From the NCBI GenBank assembly GCA_947601845.1, contig CANQGH010000016.1, positions 1 through 32,357 on the forward strand: DNA of 32,357 nt, given 5' to 3'. Numbering within the stretch: the first letter of the stretch is position 1; each line of letters begins with the position of its first letter. Below the pieces are notes generated by a model, which saw nothing but the letters and a program-made list of their open reading frames with translations, did no database searches and was not told the DNA's origin. Of this stretch, positions 16,348 to 23,948 are shown piece after piece. The translations under genes were made by a program, and so were the position numbers. This DNA comes from an uncultured Bacilli bacterium (lineage in GTDB: Bacteria > Bacillota_I > Bacilli_A > RF39 > UBA660).

Positions 16348-16649
16348 AGTTAAATGCCTTGTTTTCAATGATTATAACGTTTAATTTTACTGATTTTTAA
16401 TTAATAAATTAACTAAGAGTATACAAAAAATACGATAAAAAAACATTTTAATGAAAGCTATTTTTAACAATGACACCCAAAAACGTAAAACATCTGTATA
16501 CATGTGTAAAATCAATAAATTTATTTGCAAAATATAAATTATTATTAAAGCCCTTATGCGTTGGCCCTTGTCAATGTTTTTTTATGCGTTTTTTAAAAAA
16601 CACGATACAAAACATTTTAATAAAATGATATTTTTTGCTAAAAAAAACA
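16348..16649. other. regulatory-looking intergenic region before the anaerobic RNR operon
   Basis: No gene is visible in this stretch. It holds a degenerate direct duplication: an ACGATA-A-rich-CATTTTAAT stretch ending in a GACAC motif occurs from 16432 and again from 16602, and the second copy carries the working promoter. TTATGCGTT is repeated at 16554 and 16582. An imperfect 18-bp dyad lies at 16490-16507. Confidence 0.5.
16490..16507. promoter_or_regulatory. dyad-symmetric site, possible operator of the RNR operon
   Basis: ACA and TGT flank a perfect TGTATACA centre (ACAtcTGTATACAtgTGT). NrdR boxes are AT-rich palindromes with outer ACA/TGT, but this differs from the NrdR consensus I know and lies about 145 bp before the promoter. 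The assignment is tentative. Confidence 0.35.
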
Positions 16650-16678
16650 TTGACACTGTAACTAGCCTTTGATATGAT
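16650..16678 (+). promoter_or_regulatory. sigma-A promoter of the anaerobic RNR operon
   Basis: TTGACA (16650-16655), 17 bp, TATGAT (16673-16678), 29 bases before the ATG at 16707; ribosome site AGGTGATG. Confidence 0.8.
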
Positions 16679-16706
16679 GATGTTAAGTAAAAAATAGGTG
16701 ATGTAA

Positions 16707-18686
16707 ATGAATAATACAATCGATGATATAACAATAAATGATTTAGTTGTAGTAAAACGTAGTGGTCAAAGAGTTGATTTCAATAGTAACAAAATCGCTA
16801 TAGCAATTAAAAAAGCTTTTGATCAAGTAAGACAGGGTGATAGCGAAAGAGATATTAACAAAGTATATGAAGATGTCTTAAAACATATAACAACTAATTA
16901 TACTGATAGAAAAACAATCAATGTAGAAGATATACAAGATATTATTGAAACCAAACTAAAAGAAAATAAGTATGATGATGTTTACTTTGCTTTTAGCGAT
17001 TATCGAGTAAGAAGAGCTGCATCTAGAAAAGCCTTTGGTATCAAACAACAACATAAATTTGCCAAAGCTATAGAAAGAATTGTCAATAGTAATAAAGAGA
17101 CTTTTAATCATAAACCAAATGAAATATTATTAGATTTTGGCAAAACTATAGCAGCAGAATACACCAAAACTTATGTCTTAGATAATAAACTATTGCGAGC
17201 TCACGAAGAGGGTGGCATTTATATCCATAATTTGGATTATATCAACCTAGGAAAATTATCTTCAACCCATATGATATTTGATAAGACTATTAATGATGAA
17301 TTCCCTAATGATTTTATCTTAGAAGCACTGGATGCTAAAAGCGAAATCGATGGTGAAATAGCAATTGATTCTATCGACTATTTGTTAGAGAACCTAGTAA
17401 TAAAAAGATTTAAAGAAGAATTTAAAAAGATACTTCAAAAGTATTTATCCGTAACAGGATATTTAGAATATATCAATATAAAAAAGGTAGAAGAAATTAT
17501 TGATAAAGAACGAAGTATTAACTTCGATATTGAATTATTTAATTCATTAATTTATAACAAACGAGTAAAAGATATATTTGAGTTATCCTATAACGATAGT
17601 ATGGAATATGTTTTACAACTACTTGAAGAAAATTTCAAAGAAATATTAATATCACTTAATAACAATTATGAGGAAAATAAAAAGTATACAATATCAATAG
17701 GGTATAATGATAGCTTTGAAGGATTAACAATAAATAATTGTTATTTAAAAGTTGTAAATACTTTAGAAAGACTAGATAATGTTACTACTATATTTATAGT
17801 AAAAAAGGATAGTAATTTAGAACTTTTAAATAAAGTTAGTCAACTAGTAATTGATGAAAAAAATATTGCTTTTGCTTTTGTGGACAATAGTTACAATAAA
17901 GATGATGAAATATATGCCGAATATTTTAGCGATGGCAAGAGAATATTTGAAAATCCTATATATGATGAGAATGGTACTAAAGGTAGAATGATTGTCTCAT
18001 CAGTATCAATTAATATTGGAAGATTAGGTTTAAAGTATATAGGTAAAGATAGAAAGGAAATGTATGCTGAACTTGATGAGCTAGTAGATTTAGCTAAGAA
18101 TGCTTTAGTATCTATTTTTGAAACAATAGGTGATAAAAATAAAGATAATTACCAAATTATTTTTAATAACAATATTATTGATGATGACAAATTAGAGTTA
18201 GGTCAAAAAATACGTAAAGTTATTAAAAAAGGCGTTTTAAATATAGAACTAGCAGGGTTATATGAATGTGCTATGTGTTTAGAAGAAGATGAAGAAAAAA
18301 GAAAATCACTGATATATGATATCATTAATTATGTATATAACAAGAGTATGAAGTATACAACGGAATCTAACCTTAATTTTGTAGTAAGTGAAACCAATAA
18401 ATACCGTCCTTTAAAAAAATTAATGGAATTAGATAAAGCCATATATGGAATTAGAAAAGGTATTACCGATAAAACCTTGTATGGTCGAATTGATAATATG
18501 GATAAAAGTAAAAATGATCTCAATGAGTTTCTAGAATATATAGGTAAATGTCAGAAAAAATTATCTGGTGGATGTTTAACGGAAGTACATATTTCTAAAA
18601 ATATTAGTCAAAAAAGAATTGTGGACTACTTAAACTTAGCTATGGATAATGATGTCGGATTTATCAGATTTAATATTAGAAAGTAG
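16707..18686 (+). CDS. NrdD-like protein without the glycyl-radical domain
   Basis: This 659-residue protein begins with an ATP-cone (about 13-105, VVVKRSGQRVDFNSNKI...), the allosteric domain of ribonucleotide reductases, then a body that can be followed loosely against class III NrdD: GGIYIHNLDYINLG matches the HLHDL region, VSSVSINIGRLGLKYIGKD matches VVTINMPRIAYLSKD, and the last segment ends at the point where NrdD enters its zinc-binding end. The C-terminal four-ligand zinc site and the R-x-T-G-Y glycyl-radical loop are both absent. The middle is also strongly diverged. It is therefore unlikely to reduce nucleotides by itself. It could be a regulatory partner of the true NrdD, which follows after NrdG in the same operon. 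The stop lies 7 bp before nrdG. Confidence 0.75.
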   Translation: MNNTIDDITINDLVVVKRSGQRVDFNSNKIAIAIKKAFDQVRQGDSERDINKVYEDVLKHITTNYTDRKTINVEDIQDIIETKLKENKYDDVYFAFSDYRVRRAASRKAFGIKQQHKFAKAIERIVNSNKETFNHKPNEILLDFGKTIAAEYTKTYVLDNKLLRAHEEGGIYIHNLDYINLGKLSSTHMIFDKTINDEFPNDFILEALDAKSEIDGEIAIDSIDYLLENLVIKRFKEEFKKILQKYLSVTGYLEYINIKKVEEIIDKERSINFDIELFNSLIYNKRVKDIFELSYNDSMEYVLQLLEENFKEILISLNNNYEENKKYTISIGYNDSFEGLTINNCYLKVVNTLERLDNVTTIFIVKKDSNLELLNKVSQLVIDEKNIAFAFVDNSYNKDDEIYAEYFSDGKRIFENPIYDENGTKGRMIVSSVSINIGRLGLKYIGKDRKEMYAELDELVDLAKNALVSIFETIGDKNKDNYQIIFNNNIIDDDKLELGQKIRKVIKKGVLNIELAGLYECAMCLEEDEEKRKSLIYDIINYVYNKSMKYTTESNLNFVVSETNKYRPLKKLMELDKAIYGIRKGITDKTLYGRIDNMDKSKNDLNEFLEYIGKCQKKLSGGCLTEVHISKNISQKRIVDYLNLAMDNDVGFIRFNIRK

Positions 18687-18693
18687 GTAGGTT

Positions 18694-19383
18694 ATGAAAA
18701 TAAGTGGTATGCAAAAATTAACTTTGTTAGATTATCCTGGTAATATTGCGTGTTTAATATTTACCCAAGGATGCAATTTCCGATGCCCTTTCTGTCACAA
18801 TAAAGATTTATTAGGTGATGAGAATGAAGATAGCATTTCTGTAGATGAAGTATTTAGCTACTTAGATAAAAGAAAAGGCGTATTAGATGGTGTTGTTATA
18901 AGTGGCGGTGAACCATTACTACAACCAGATATAGAAGAGTTTATAACTAAAGTAAAAAATATGGGTTACAAGATAAAGTTAGATACTAACGGTAGTAGTC
19001 CAACTAAATTAAAATCATTGATTGATAAAGGTCTAGTTGATTACATAGCCATGGATATAAAAAATAACTTTACTTGTTATAATGAAACATCAGGTGTTAA
19101 TTGTATTAATATAGAAAATATTAAAAGAAGTATTAACATAATTGAAAGTTCTAAAGTAGAACATGAGTTTAGAACTACGGTAGTTAAGCAATTACATAAT
19201 TTAGGGAAACTTCAAGAAATATGTTCCTATTTAGGAACCCAAACCAAATATTATATTCAAAATTATCGTGATTGTAGCACCGTTCTAGAACGAGGACTTC
19301 TAGGATTTAGCGAAGAAGAACTTAAGGATTTACAAAAAAAATTAAATATGATGTATCCTAACGTAATGGTTAGAGGCATATAG
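18694..19383 (+). CDS. nrdG: anaerobic RNR activating protein, radical SAM
   Basis: This 229-residue NrdG-type activase cleaves S-adenosylmethionine through a 4Fe-4S cluster to install the glycyl radical on NrdD. The cluster motif C-x3-C-x2-C is C27, C31, C34 (GCNFRCPFCHN), preceded by LTLLDYPGNIACLIFTQ, typical of the longer activase type. A GGEPLLQ SAM-contact motif follows. Translation is coupled to the NrdD-like gene (7-bp gap, AGGTAGG site), and nrdD starts 14 bp after its stop. All key residues are intact. Confidence 0.93.
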   Translation: MKISGMQKLTLLDYPGNIACLIFTQGCNFRCPFCHNKDLLGDENEDSISVDEVFSYLDKRKGVLDGVVISGGEPLLQPDIEEFITKVKNMGYKIKLDTNGSSPTKLKSLIDKGLVDYIAMDIKNNFTCYNETSGVNCINIENIKRSINIIESSKVEHEFRTTVVKQLHNLGKLQEICSYLGTQTKYYIQNYRDCSTVLERGLLGFSEEELKDLQKKLNMMYPNVMVRGI

Positions 19384-19397
19384 AAGGAGAGGTTAAA

Positions 19398-21770
19398 ATG
19401 TATAAAGTAAGAAAAAGAGAAGGAAAAATAGTTCCATTTGAACTAAAGAAAATAGCTGATGCTATTACCAAAGCATTTGAGGCTGAGGAGAAAAAATATG
19501 ATGAAGGAGTAATTGATTTTCTAGCATTAAAAGTAACGGCTGATTTTGAAAGTAAAATAGTTGATAACATTATTAATGTTGAAGATATTCAAGATAGTGT
19601 TGAAAGTGTTTTAATTAAAGCTGGATATGCCGAAGTGGCTAAAGCCTATATATTATATCGCCGTCTACATGATAAAATGCGTAATATGAAATCAACAATA
19701 TTAGATTATAAAGAAGTTGTTAATAGTTACATTAATGTTACTGACTGGCGTGTAAAGGAAAATTCCACAGTAACTTATTCAGTAGGAGGATTAATATTAA
19801 GTAACTCTGGTGCTATTACAGCAAATTATTGGTTAAGTGAAGTATATGATGATGAAATTGCCAATGCTCACCGTAATTGTGATATTCACTTACATGATTT
19901 GTCTATGTTAACAGGTTACTGTGCTGGATGGAGCTTAAAACAATTAATTCAAGAAGGACTAGGAGGAATACCTGGCAAAATTACATCTTCACCTGCTAAA
20001 CACTTATCAACATTATGTAATCAAATGGTTAACTTCCTTGGAATAATGCAAAATGAATGGGCAGGAGCACAAGCTTTCTCATCATTTGATACTTATTTAG
20101 CACCTTTTGTTAAAATAGATAATTTGGATTATCATCAAACTAAACAATGCATTCAATCATTTGTTTATGGTGTTAATACACCAAGTAGATGGGGTACTCA
20201 AGCACCATTTACTAATATTACATTGGACTGGGTAGTACCAAATGATTTAGCTGAATTAAACTGTATTATTGGTGGCAAAGAAGTTGATTTTAAATATAAA
20301 GATTGTCAAAAAGAAATGGATATGGTTAATAAAGCCTTTATCGAAATCATGATTGAAGGAGATGCTAATGGTAGAGGATTCCAATATCCAATTCCAACAT
20401 ATTCAATTACTAAAAACTTCGATTGGAGTGAAACGGAAAATAATAAACTTTTATTTGAAATGACCGCTAAGTATGGAACTCCATATTTCTCTAACTATAT
20501 CAATAGCGATATGGAACCTAGTGATGTTCGTAGTATGTGCTGTCGCTTAAGACTAGACTTAAGAGAATTAAGAAAAAAATCAGGAGGATTCTTTGGAAGT
20601 GGTGAATCAACTGGTTCTATCGGTGTAGTTACTATTAATATGCCAAGAATTGCTTATTTATCTAAAGATGAAAAAGAATTCTATAGTCGTTTGGAAAAAA
20701 TGATGAATATCGCAGCAAGAAGCCTAAAAATAAAGAGGAATGTTATTACTAAATTATTAGATGAAGGATTATATCCATATACAAAGAGATATTTAGGTAC
20801 TTTCAATAATCATTTTTCTACCATTGGTTTAGTAGGAATGAATGAAGCATGTTTAAATGCTAAATGGATTAAGGAAGATTTAACTCATGAAGAGGCTCAA
20901 CAATTCACTAAGAATGTACTTAACTTTATGCGTGAGAAATTATCTGATTACCAAGAAGAATATGGAGATTTATATAATCTAGAAGCAACTCCTGCTGAAT
21001 CAACTACATATCGTTTTGCTAAAAAAGATAAGAGTATATATCCAGATATTATTACAGCATCTAATGATGATGAAACACCATATTATACTAACAGCTCACA
21101 TTTACCAGTCGGATTTACTAGTGATATATTTGAAGCATTAGATATTCAAGATGAATTACAAACTTTATACACTTCTGGTACTGTTTTCCATGCTTTCTTA
21201 GGAGAAAGATTAACTGATTGGAAAGCTGCTGCTAATCTAGTAAGAAAGATTGCTGAAAACTATCGCTTACCATACTATACACTTTCACCTATATATTCCG
21301 TATGTAAAAATCATGGCTATCTTGTAGGAGAAGTAACTAAGTGCCCTAAGTGTGGAGAAGAAACCGAAGTTTATAGTAGAATAACGGGATATTATCGCCC
21401 TGTTAAAAACTGGAATGATGGTAAAGCTCAAGAATACAAAAATAGGAAATCATATGATTTATCTTGCTCAACCTTAAAAGAAAAGGGTACTTGTAAAGGA
21501 GAAAAAGAAGAGTGCCGTTGTAGTGAAAAAGATGGAATAATGTTATTTGGAACTAAGACTTGTCCTAATTGCAAAATGGCTCAAAAATTATTAGATAAGG
21601 CTAAAATAAAATATACTTTTGTTGATGCCGAAGAAAAAGTCGATTTAACTAAGCAATTTGGTGTTAAACAGGCTCCTACTTTAGTCGTAGTTGATCATGG
21701 ATGTGCTTCTAACATTGTTAATTTATCTAACATTAAAAAATATATAGAAGATTGTAAAGTAGCTGTTTAA
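19398..21770 (+). CDS. nrdD: class III anaerobic ribonucleotide reductase fused to a redoxin domain
   Basis: This 790-residue enzyme reduces ribonucleoside triphosphates to deoxy forms under anoxia. Domains: ATP-cone (about 1-95), ten-stranded barrel body (about 110-635, including NCDIHLHDLSMLTGYCAGW and the conserved VVTINMPRIAYL), zinc site (CKNHGY...CPKCG), and glycyl-radical loop RITGYYRP with Gly664. After a Cys-rich linker (CSTLKEKGTC...CRCSE) the chain continues into a glutaredoxin/NrdH-like domain (about 715-790) with active site CPNC (722-725) and a cis-Pro motif QAPTLVV. Most class III enzymes use formate; a known subgroup uses redoxins, and here the redoxin is built in. The flavoprotein downstream is its likely reductase. 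AGGAGAGG precedes the ATG. Confidence 0.93.
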   Translation: MYKVRKREGKIVPFELKKIADAITKAFEAEEKKYDEGVIDFLALKVTADFESKIVDNIINVEDIQDSVESVLIKAGYAEVAKAYILYRRLHDKMRNMKSTILDYKEVVNSYINVTDWRVKENSTVTYSVGGLILSNSGAITANYWLSEVYDDEIANAHRNCDIHLHDLSMLTGYCAGWSLKQLIQEGLGGIPGKITSSPAKHLSTLCNQMVNFLGIMQNEWAGAQAFSSFDTYLAPFVKIDNLDYHQTKQCIQSFVYGVNTPSRWGTQAPFTNITLDWVVPNDLAELNCIIGGKEVDFKYKDCQKEMDMVNKAFIEIMIEGDANGRGFQYPIPTYSITKNFDWSETENNKLLFEMTAKYGTPYFSNYINSDMEPSDVRSMCCRLRLDLRELRKKSGGFFGSGESTGSIGVVTINMPRIAYLSKDEKEFYSRLEKMMNIAARSLKIKRNVITKLLDEGLYPYTKRYLGTFNNHFSTIGLVGMNEACLNAKWIKEDLTHEEAQQFTKNVLNFMREKLSDYQEEYGDLYNLEATPAESTTYRFAKKDKSIYPDIITASNDDETPYYTNSSHLPVGFTSDIFEALDIQDELQTLYTSGTVFHAFLGERLTDWKAAANLVRKIAENYRLPYYTLSPIYSVCKNHGYLVGEVTKCPKCGEETEVYSRITGYYRPVKNWNDGKAQEYKNRKSYDLSCSTLKEKGTCKGEKEECRCSEKDGIMLFGTKTCPNCKMAQKLLDKAKIKYTFVDAEEKVDLTKQFGVKQAPTLVVVDHGCASNIVNLSNIKKYIEDCKVAV

Positions 21771-21772
21771 TT

Positions 21773-22666
21773 ATGTATGATGTTATCATTATAGGGTGTG
21801 GTCCTGCTGGACTTACGGCCGGGATTTATGCTTCCCGCGCTAATAAAAAAGTACTTATATTAGAAAAAGAAACGATAGGAGGCCAAATGGCCTCTTCACC
21901 GCTTATAGAAAATTATCCGGGATGGAGTGCTGTGAGTGGTAGTGAACTTGCTAATAATATGTATGAACAAGCAATTAATTTAGATGTAGAAATAGAGTTA
22001 GATGAAGCAATAAAAATAGAAGTTAGTGACCATGTGAAAGTTATTGGCAATGACAATACTTACGAAGGAAAAAGTTTGATTATTGCGACAGGGTCTAAAT
22101 ATCGTACTTTAAATCTTCCTAATGAGGAAAATTTAATTGGTAAAGGAATTCATTTCTGTGTATCTTGTGATGGTGCTTTTTATAAAGATAAAACAGTTGC
22201 TGTTATAGGTGGAGGAAATAGTGCCGTGATTAATGCCTTAGCCCTTAGCGAATATGTAAAGAAGGTTTATTTGATTCAAAACTTAGATCATTTAACCGCT
22301 GAGGATATTTTAGCTTCAAAAATAACGATTAAAAGTAATATTGAAGTAATATTATCATCAACAGTTACTAAAATAATAGGTGAAGAGGAATTAGCAAGTA
22401 TTATTATTGATGAGAATGGTAAAGAAAGAGAAATAGTTATCGATGGAATGTTTATTTCCATTGGTTTAATTCCCCAAAGTGATATTGTAAAAGATATATT
22501 ACCGGTTAACAAATACGGTTATATTGAAACCAATGATTGTAAAACTGATATACCGTTTGTCTTTGTAGCTGGAGATTGTAGGGATAAGTTAATAAAACAA
22601 ATAACAGTAGCTACTAGTGATGGCACCATTGCTGCTATGGGAGCTATTGAATATTTGAACAAGTAG
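21773..22666 (+). CDS. trxB: thioredoxin-reductase-like flavoprotein
   Basis: This 297-residue low-molecular-weight TrxR-fold protein has an FAD motif GCGPAGLTAGIYASRA at the N-terminus, redox-active CVSC (Cys129, Cys132), a second Rossmann motif GGGNSA, and VFVAGDC near the C-terminus. The NADPH-specific H-R-R-x-x-x-R segment of classical TrxR is replaced by YLIQNLDHLTA, so use of NADPH is doubtful. NADH or a ferredoxin-linked route are alternatives, as in some anaerobe flavin reductases. It starts 2 bases after the nrdD stop with no clear ribosome site, so it is probably translated by coupling. Likely job: reduction of the redoxin domain fused to NrdD. A degraded copy of its 3' end lies at 23809-23907. 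Confidence 0.85.
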   Translation: MYDVIIIGCGPAGLTAGIYASRANKKVLILEKETIGGQMASSPLIENYPGWSAVSGSELANNMYEQAINLDVEIELDEAIKIEVSDHVKVIGNDNTYEGKSLIIATGSKYRTLNLPNEENLIGKGIHFCVSCDGAFYKDKTVAVIGGGNSAVINALALSEYVKKVYLIQNLDHLTAEDILASKITIKSNIEVILSSTVTKIIGEEELASIIIDENGKEREIVIDGMFISIGLIPQSDIVKDILPVNKYGYIETNDCKTDIPFVFVAGDCRDKLIKQITVATSDGTIAAMGAIEYLNK

Positions 22667-22734
22667 ATTTATAAAGAGAGATAGTGAAAGAAAGTTTTAA
22701 ATAACTTTCTTATCATTATGTGGATATTTCTTAA

Positions 22735-22827
22735 AGGCAGGATATAACCTTGCCAAGGTTGCGTGGTCCGATTTTCCTTGTCCGCTCCAAGTTGTTAAAG
22801 TAGTTGAGTTATTTTGCTCAACTTTTT
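22735..22827 (+). ncRNA. possible structured RNA ending in a terminator
   Basis: A GC-richer island in the AT-rich spacer after trxB. It contains AACCTT/AAGGTT around GCC and GGCAGG pairing with CCTTGCC, and ends in the terminator hairpin at 22802-22827. No known RNA family is recognised. It may equally be trxB trailer or element-end sequence. Confidence 0.3.
22802..22827 (+). terminator. intrinsic terminator
   Basis: AGTTGAG (22802-22808) pairs with CTCAACT (22817-22823) over an 8-nt loop and runs into five T. It ends transcription from the RNR operon or from a short RNA. Confidence 0.75.
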
Positions 22828-22903
22828 AAATGTATATTTTTTTTATATCTTCATATAATAAAATAGCAATGTTGTTAACTTGTAGAATTATGTTGCTACT
22901 ATG

Positions 22904-22933
22904 TTGACAGACAATTTAAAAAAATAGTATAAT
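22904..22933 (+). promoter_or_regulatory. promoter of the toxin-antitoxin pair
   Basis: TTGACA (22904-22909), 18 bp, TATAAT (22928-22933). ATGTTG occurs at 22869, 22890 and 22901, spaced 21 and 11 bp, so on the same DNA face. This is a plausible operator for the antitoxin. Confidence 0.7.
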
Positions 22934-22961
22934 TAATATGAAAGAAAAGAGGTGTTATAAG

Positions 22962-23252
22962 ATGGAAACATTAACAAGTGCTATCAACGTACAAGTGGAT
23001 GCAAGAGATAAGGAACAAGCTACTAACATTTTAAAAGATTTAGGCATTAATATGAGTACATTTATAAATATGGCAATAAAACAAGTTATAAAAAAAGATG
23101 GATTACCATTTGAAGTAACTAATCCTAAGCCTAGCAATGAATTATTAGATGCTTTAAAAGAAGGCGAAGATATTATTCAAGAAATTAGAGATGGTAAAAG
23201 AACAGGATATAAAAACGTTAATGAAATGTTGAGGGACATTATAAATGATTAA
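22962..23252 (+). CDS. RelB/DinJ-family antitoxin
   Basis: This 96-residue antitoxin opens with a ribbon-helix-helix region (AINVQVDARDKEQATNIL, then LGINMSTFINMAIKQVI), typical of the RelB/DinJ family, followed by a segment GLPFEVTNPKPSNE and an acidic C-terminal tail that should wrap the toxin. I chose ATG 22962 because AGAGGTG lies 7-8 bases upstream; an in-frame ATG at 22938 lies ahead of that site. The RHH part should bind the operator and autoregulate. The stop overlaps the toxin start by 8 bases, the usual coupled arrangement. Confidence 0.88.
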   Translation: METLTSAINVQVDARDKEQATNILKDLGINMSTFINMAIKQVIKKDGLPFEVTNPKPSNELLDALKEGEDIIQEIRDGKRTGYKNVNEMLRDIIND

Positions 23253-23550
23253 CTTTGATTTAGAAACTAAATATAAAATTGATTTTACAAGTAATTTTAA
23301 AAATCAATTAAAAAAAATTATAAAACAAAATAAGGATATAAGCGAATTATTAGAGGTAATTACAAAACTAGCAAATTTAGAAAGTTTAGATTCTAAATAT
23401 CGTAATCATAATTTAATAAATGATAAAACATATAAAGATTGTTCCGAATGTCATATCAAGCCTGATTGGTTGCTTATTTATAAATATGTTGATGATAAAC
23501 TGGTTTTAGTTTTATTGGCAATTGGTAGTCATAGCGATTTGTTCAGGTAA
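23245..23550 (+). CDS. RelE/YafQ-family mRNA interferase toxin
   Basis: This 101-residue toxin of the RelE/ParE superfamily is closest by motif to YafQ: KYRNHNL, CHIKPDWLLIYKY, then LLAIGSHSDLF. These hold the His and Asp residues (RNHNL, CHIKPD, GSHSD) used by YafQ for ribosome-dependent mRNA cleavage. It starts inside the end of the antitoxin gene (ATGATTAA overlap), so translation is coupled. The frame is intact and probably functional. A terminator follows at 23655-23678. Confidence 0.88.
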   Translation: MINFDLETKYKIDFTSNFKNQLKKIIKQNKDISELLEVITKLANLESLDSKYRNHNLINDKTYKDCSECHIKPDWLLIYKYVDDKLVLVLLAIGSHSDLFR

Positions 23551-23654
23551 ATAGCTATGTTAGTAAATTTAAGCTGGTATTTATTAGATTCTATATTATT
23601 AATGCGAAAGATGAGTTATGACTTCTTCTCTATACGCTCCATGTTGAATCCGTT

Positions 23655-23678
23655 CGAACCATTTCGGTTTGTTTTTTT
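23655..23678 (+). terminator. intrinsic terminator
   Basis: CGAACC (23655-23660) pairs with GGTTTG (23666-23671), followed by seven T. Confidence 0.7.
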
Positions 23679-23763
23679 GTTGCCGAAAAGTTGCCGAATA
23701 AATTGATAAAATAATTTTCTATAATTTGATTTAAAAAAATATAGTGACCGAAAAGTGACCGAA
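23679..23763 (+). repeat. two pairs of 11-bp-period repeats
   Basis: GTTGCCGAA occurs at 23679 and 23690; GTGACCGAA at 23744 and 23755. All share CCGAA and all repeat with an 11-bp period, one DNA turn. They resemble arm-type binding sites of tyrosine integrases, but no integrase gene is present. Confidence 0.6.
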
Positions 23764-23775
23764 AATTATTTGTAG

Positions 23776-23810
23776 TATTATTTTTATGTTATAATCTAGG
23801 TACATCAAGT
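23776..23810 (+). repeat. 35-bp copy of the nusA-operon promoter
   Basis: Identical to 25269-25303, including TATAAT (23790-23795) and the bases up to the leader hairpin. Here it runs straight into the trxB fragment instead of the hairpin. Confidence 0.85.
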
Positions 23811-23907
23811 AGCTGGAGCTTGTAGAGATAAGTTAATAAAACAAATAACAGTAGCTACTAGTGATGGTACCATTGCTGCTATGGGGCTATTGAATATTAA
23901 ATATTAG
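23809..23907 (+). pseudogene. duplicated 3' end of the trxB-like gene
   Basis: About 90 bp closely match the end of the trxB-like gene (22565-22652) with a few substitutions and one deleted A (ATGGGGCTATT against ATGGGAGCTATT), which breaks the frame before the end. There is no start or upstream coding part. It is followed by a strong terminator, and may be the original trxB end displaced by an insertion. Confidence 0.8.
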
Positions 23908-23917
23908 AATGTATTTT

Positions 23918-23947
23918 AAAATTACACAAAAGGGGGTGTAATTTTTT
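23918..23947 (+). terminator. intrinsic terminator
   Basis: AAAATTACAC (23918-23927) pairs with GTGTAATTTT (23936-23945), loop of 8, then T. It isolates the promoter that follows. Confidence 0.75.
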
Positions 23948-23948
23948 C

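Larger units (their letters stand above)
23551..23808. other. gene-free mosaic segment with phased repeats
   Basis: No gene is seen. It holds a 12-bp sequence (23635-23646) matching 11 of 12 bases of 22783-22794 on the other side of the toxin-antitoxin pair, a terminator, two pairs of 11-bp-period repeats, and a 35-bp copy of the nusA-operon promoter. Confidence 0.6.

Noticed and set aside
22735-22800. T-box or other known riboswitch after trxB
   Set aside because: No T-box core or other riboswitch consensus, and no downstream gene it would control beyond the terminator.
23651-23671. T-loop-like GTTCGAAC suggesting a tRNA 3' end
   Set aside because: Flanks do not form a T-stem and no acceptor or anticodon arm is found; better read as a palindrome next to a terminator.
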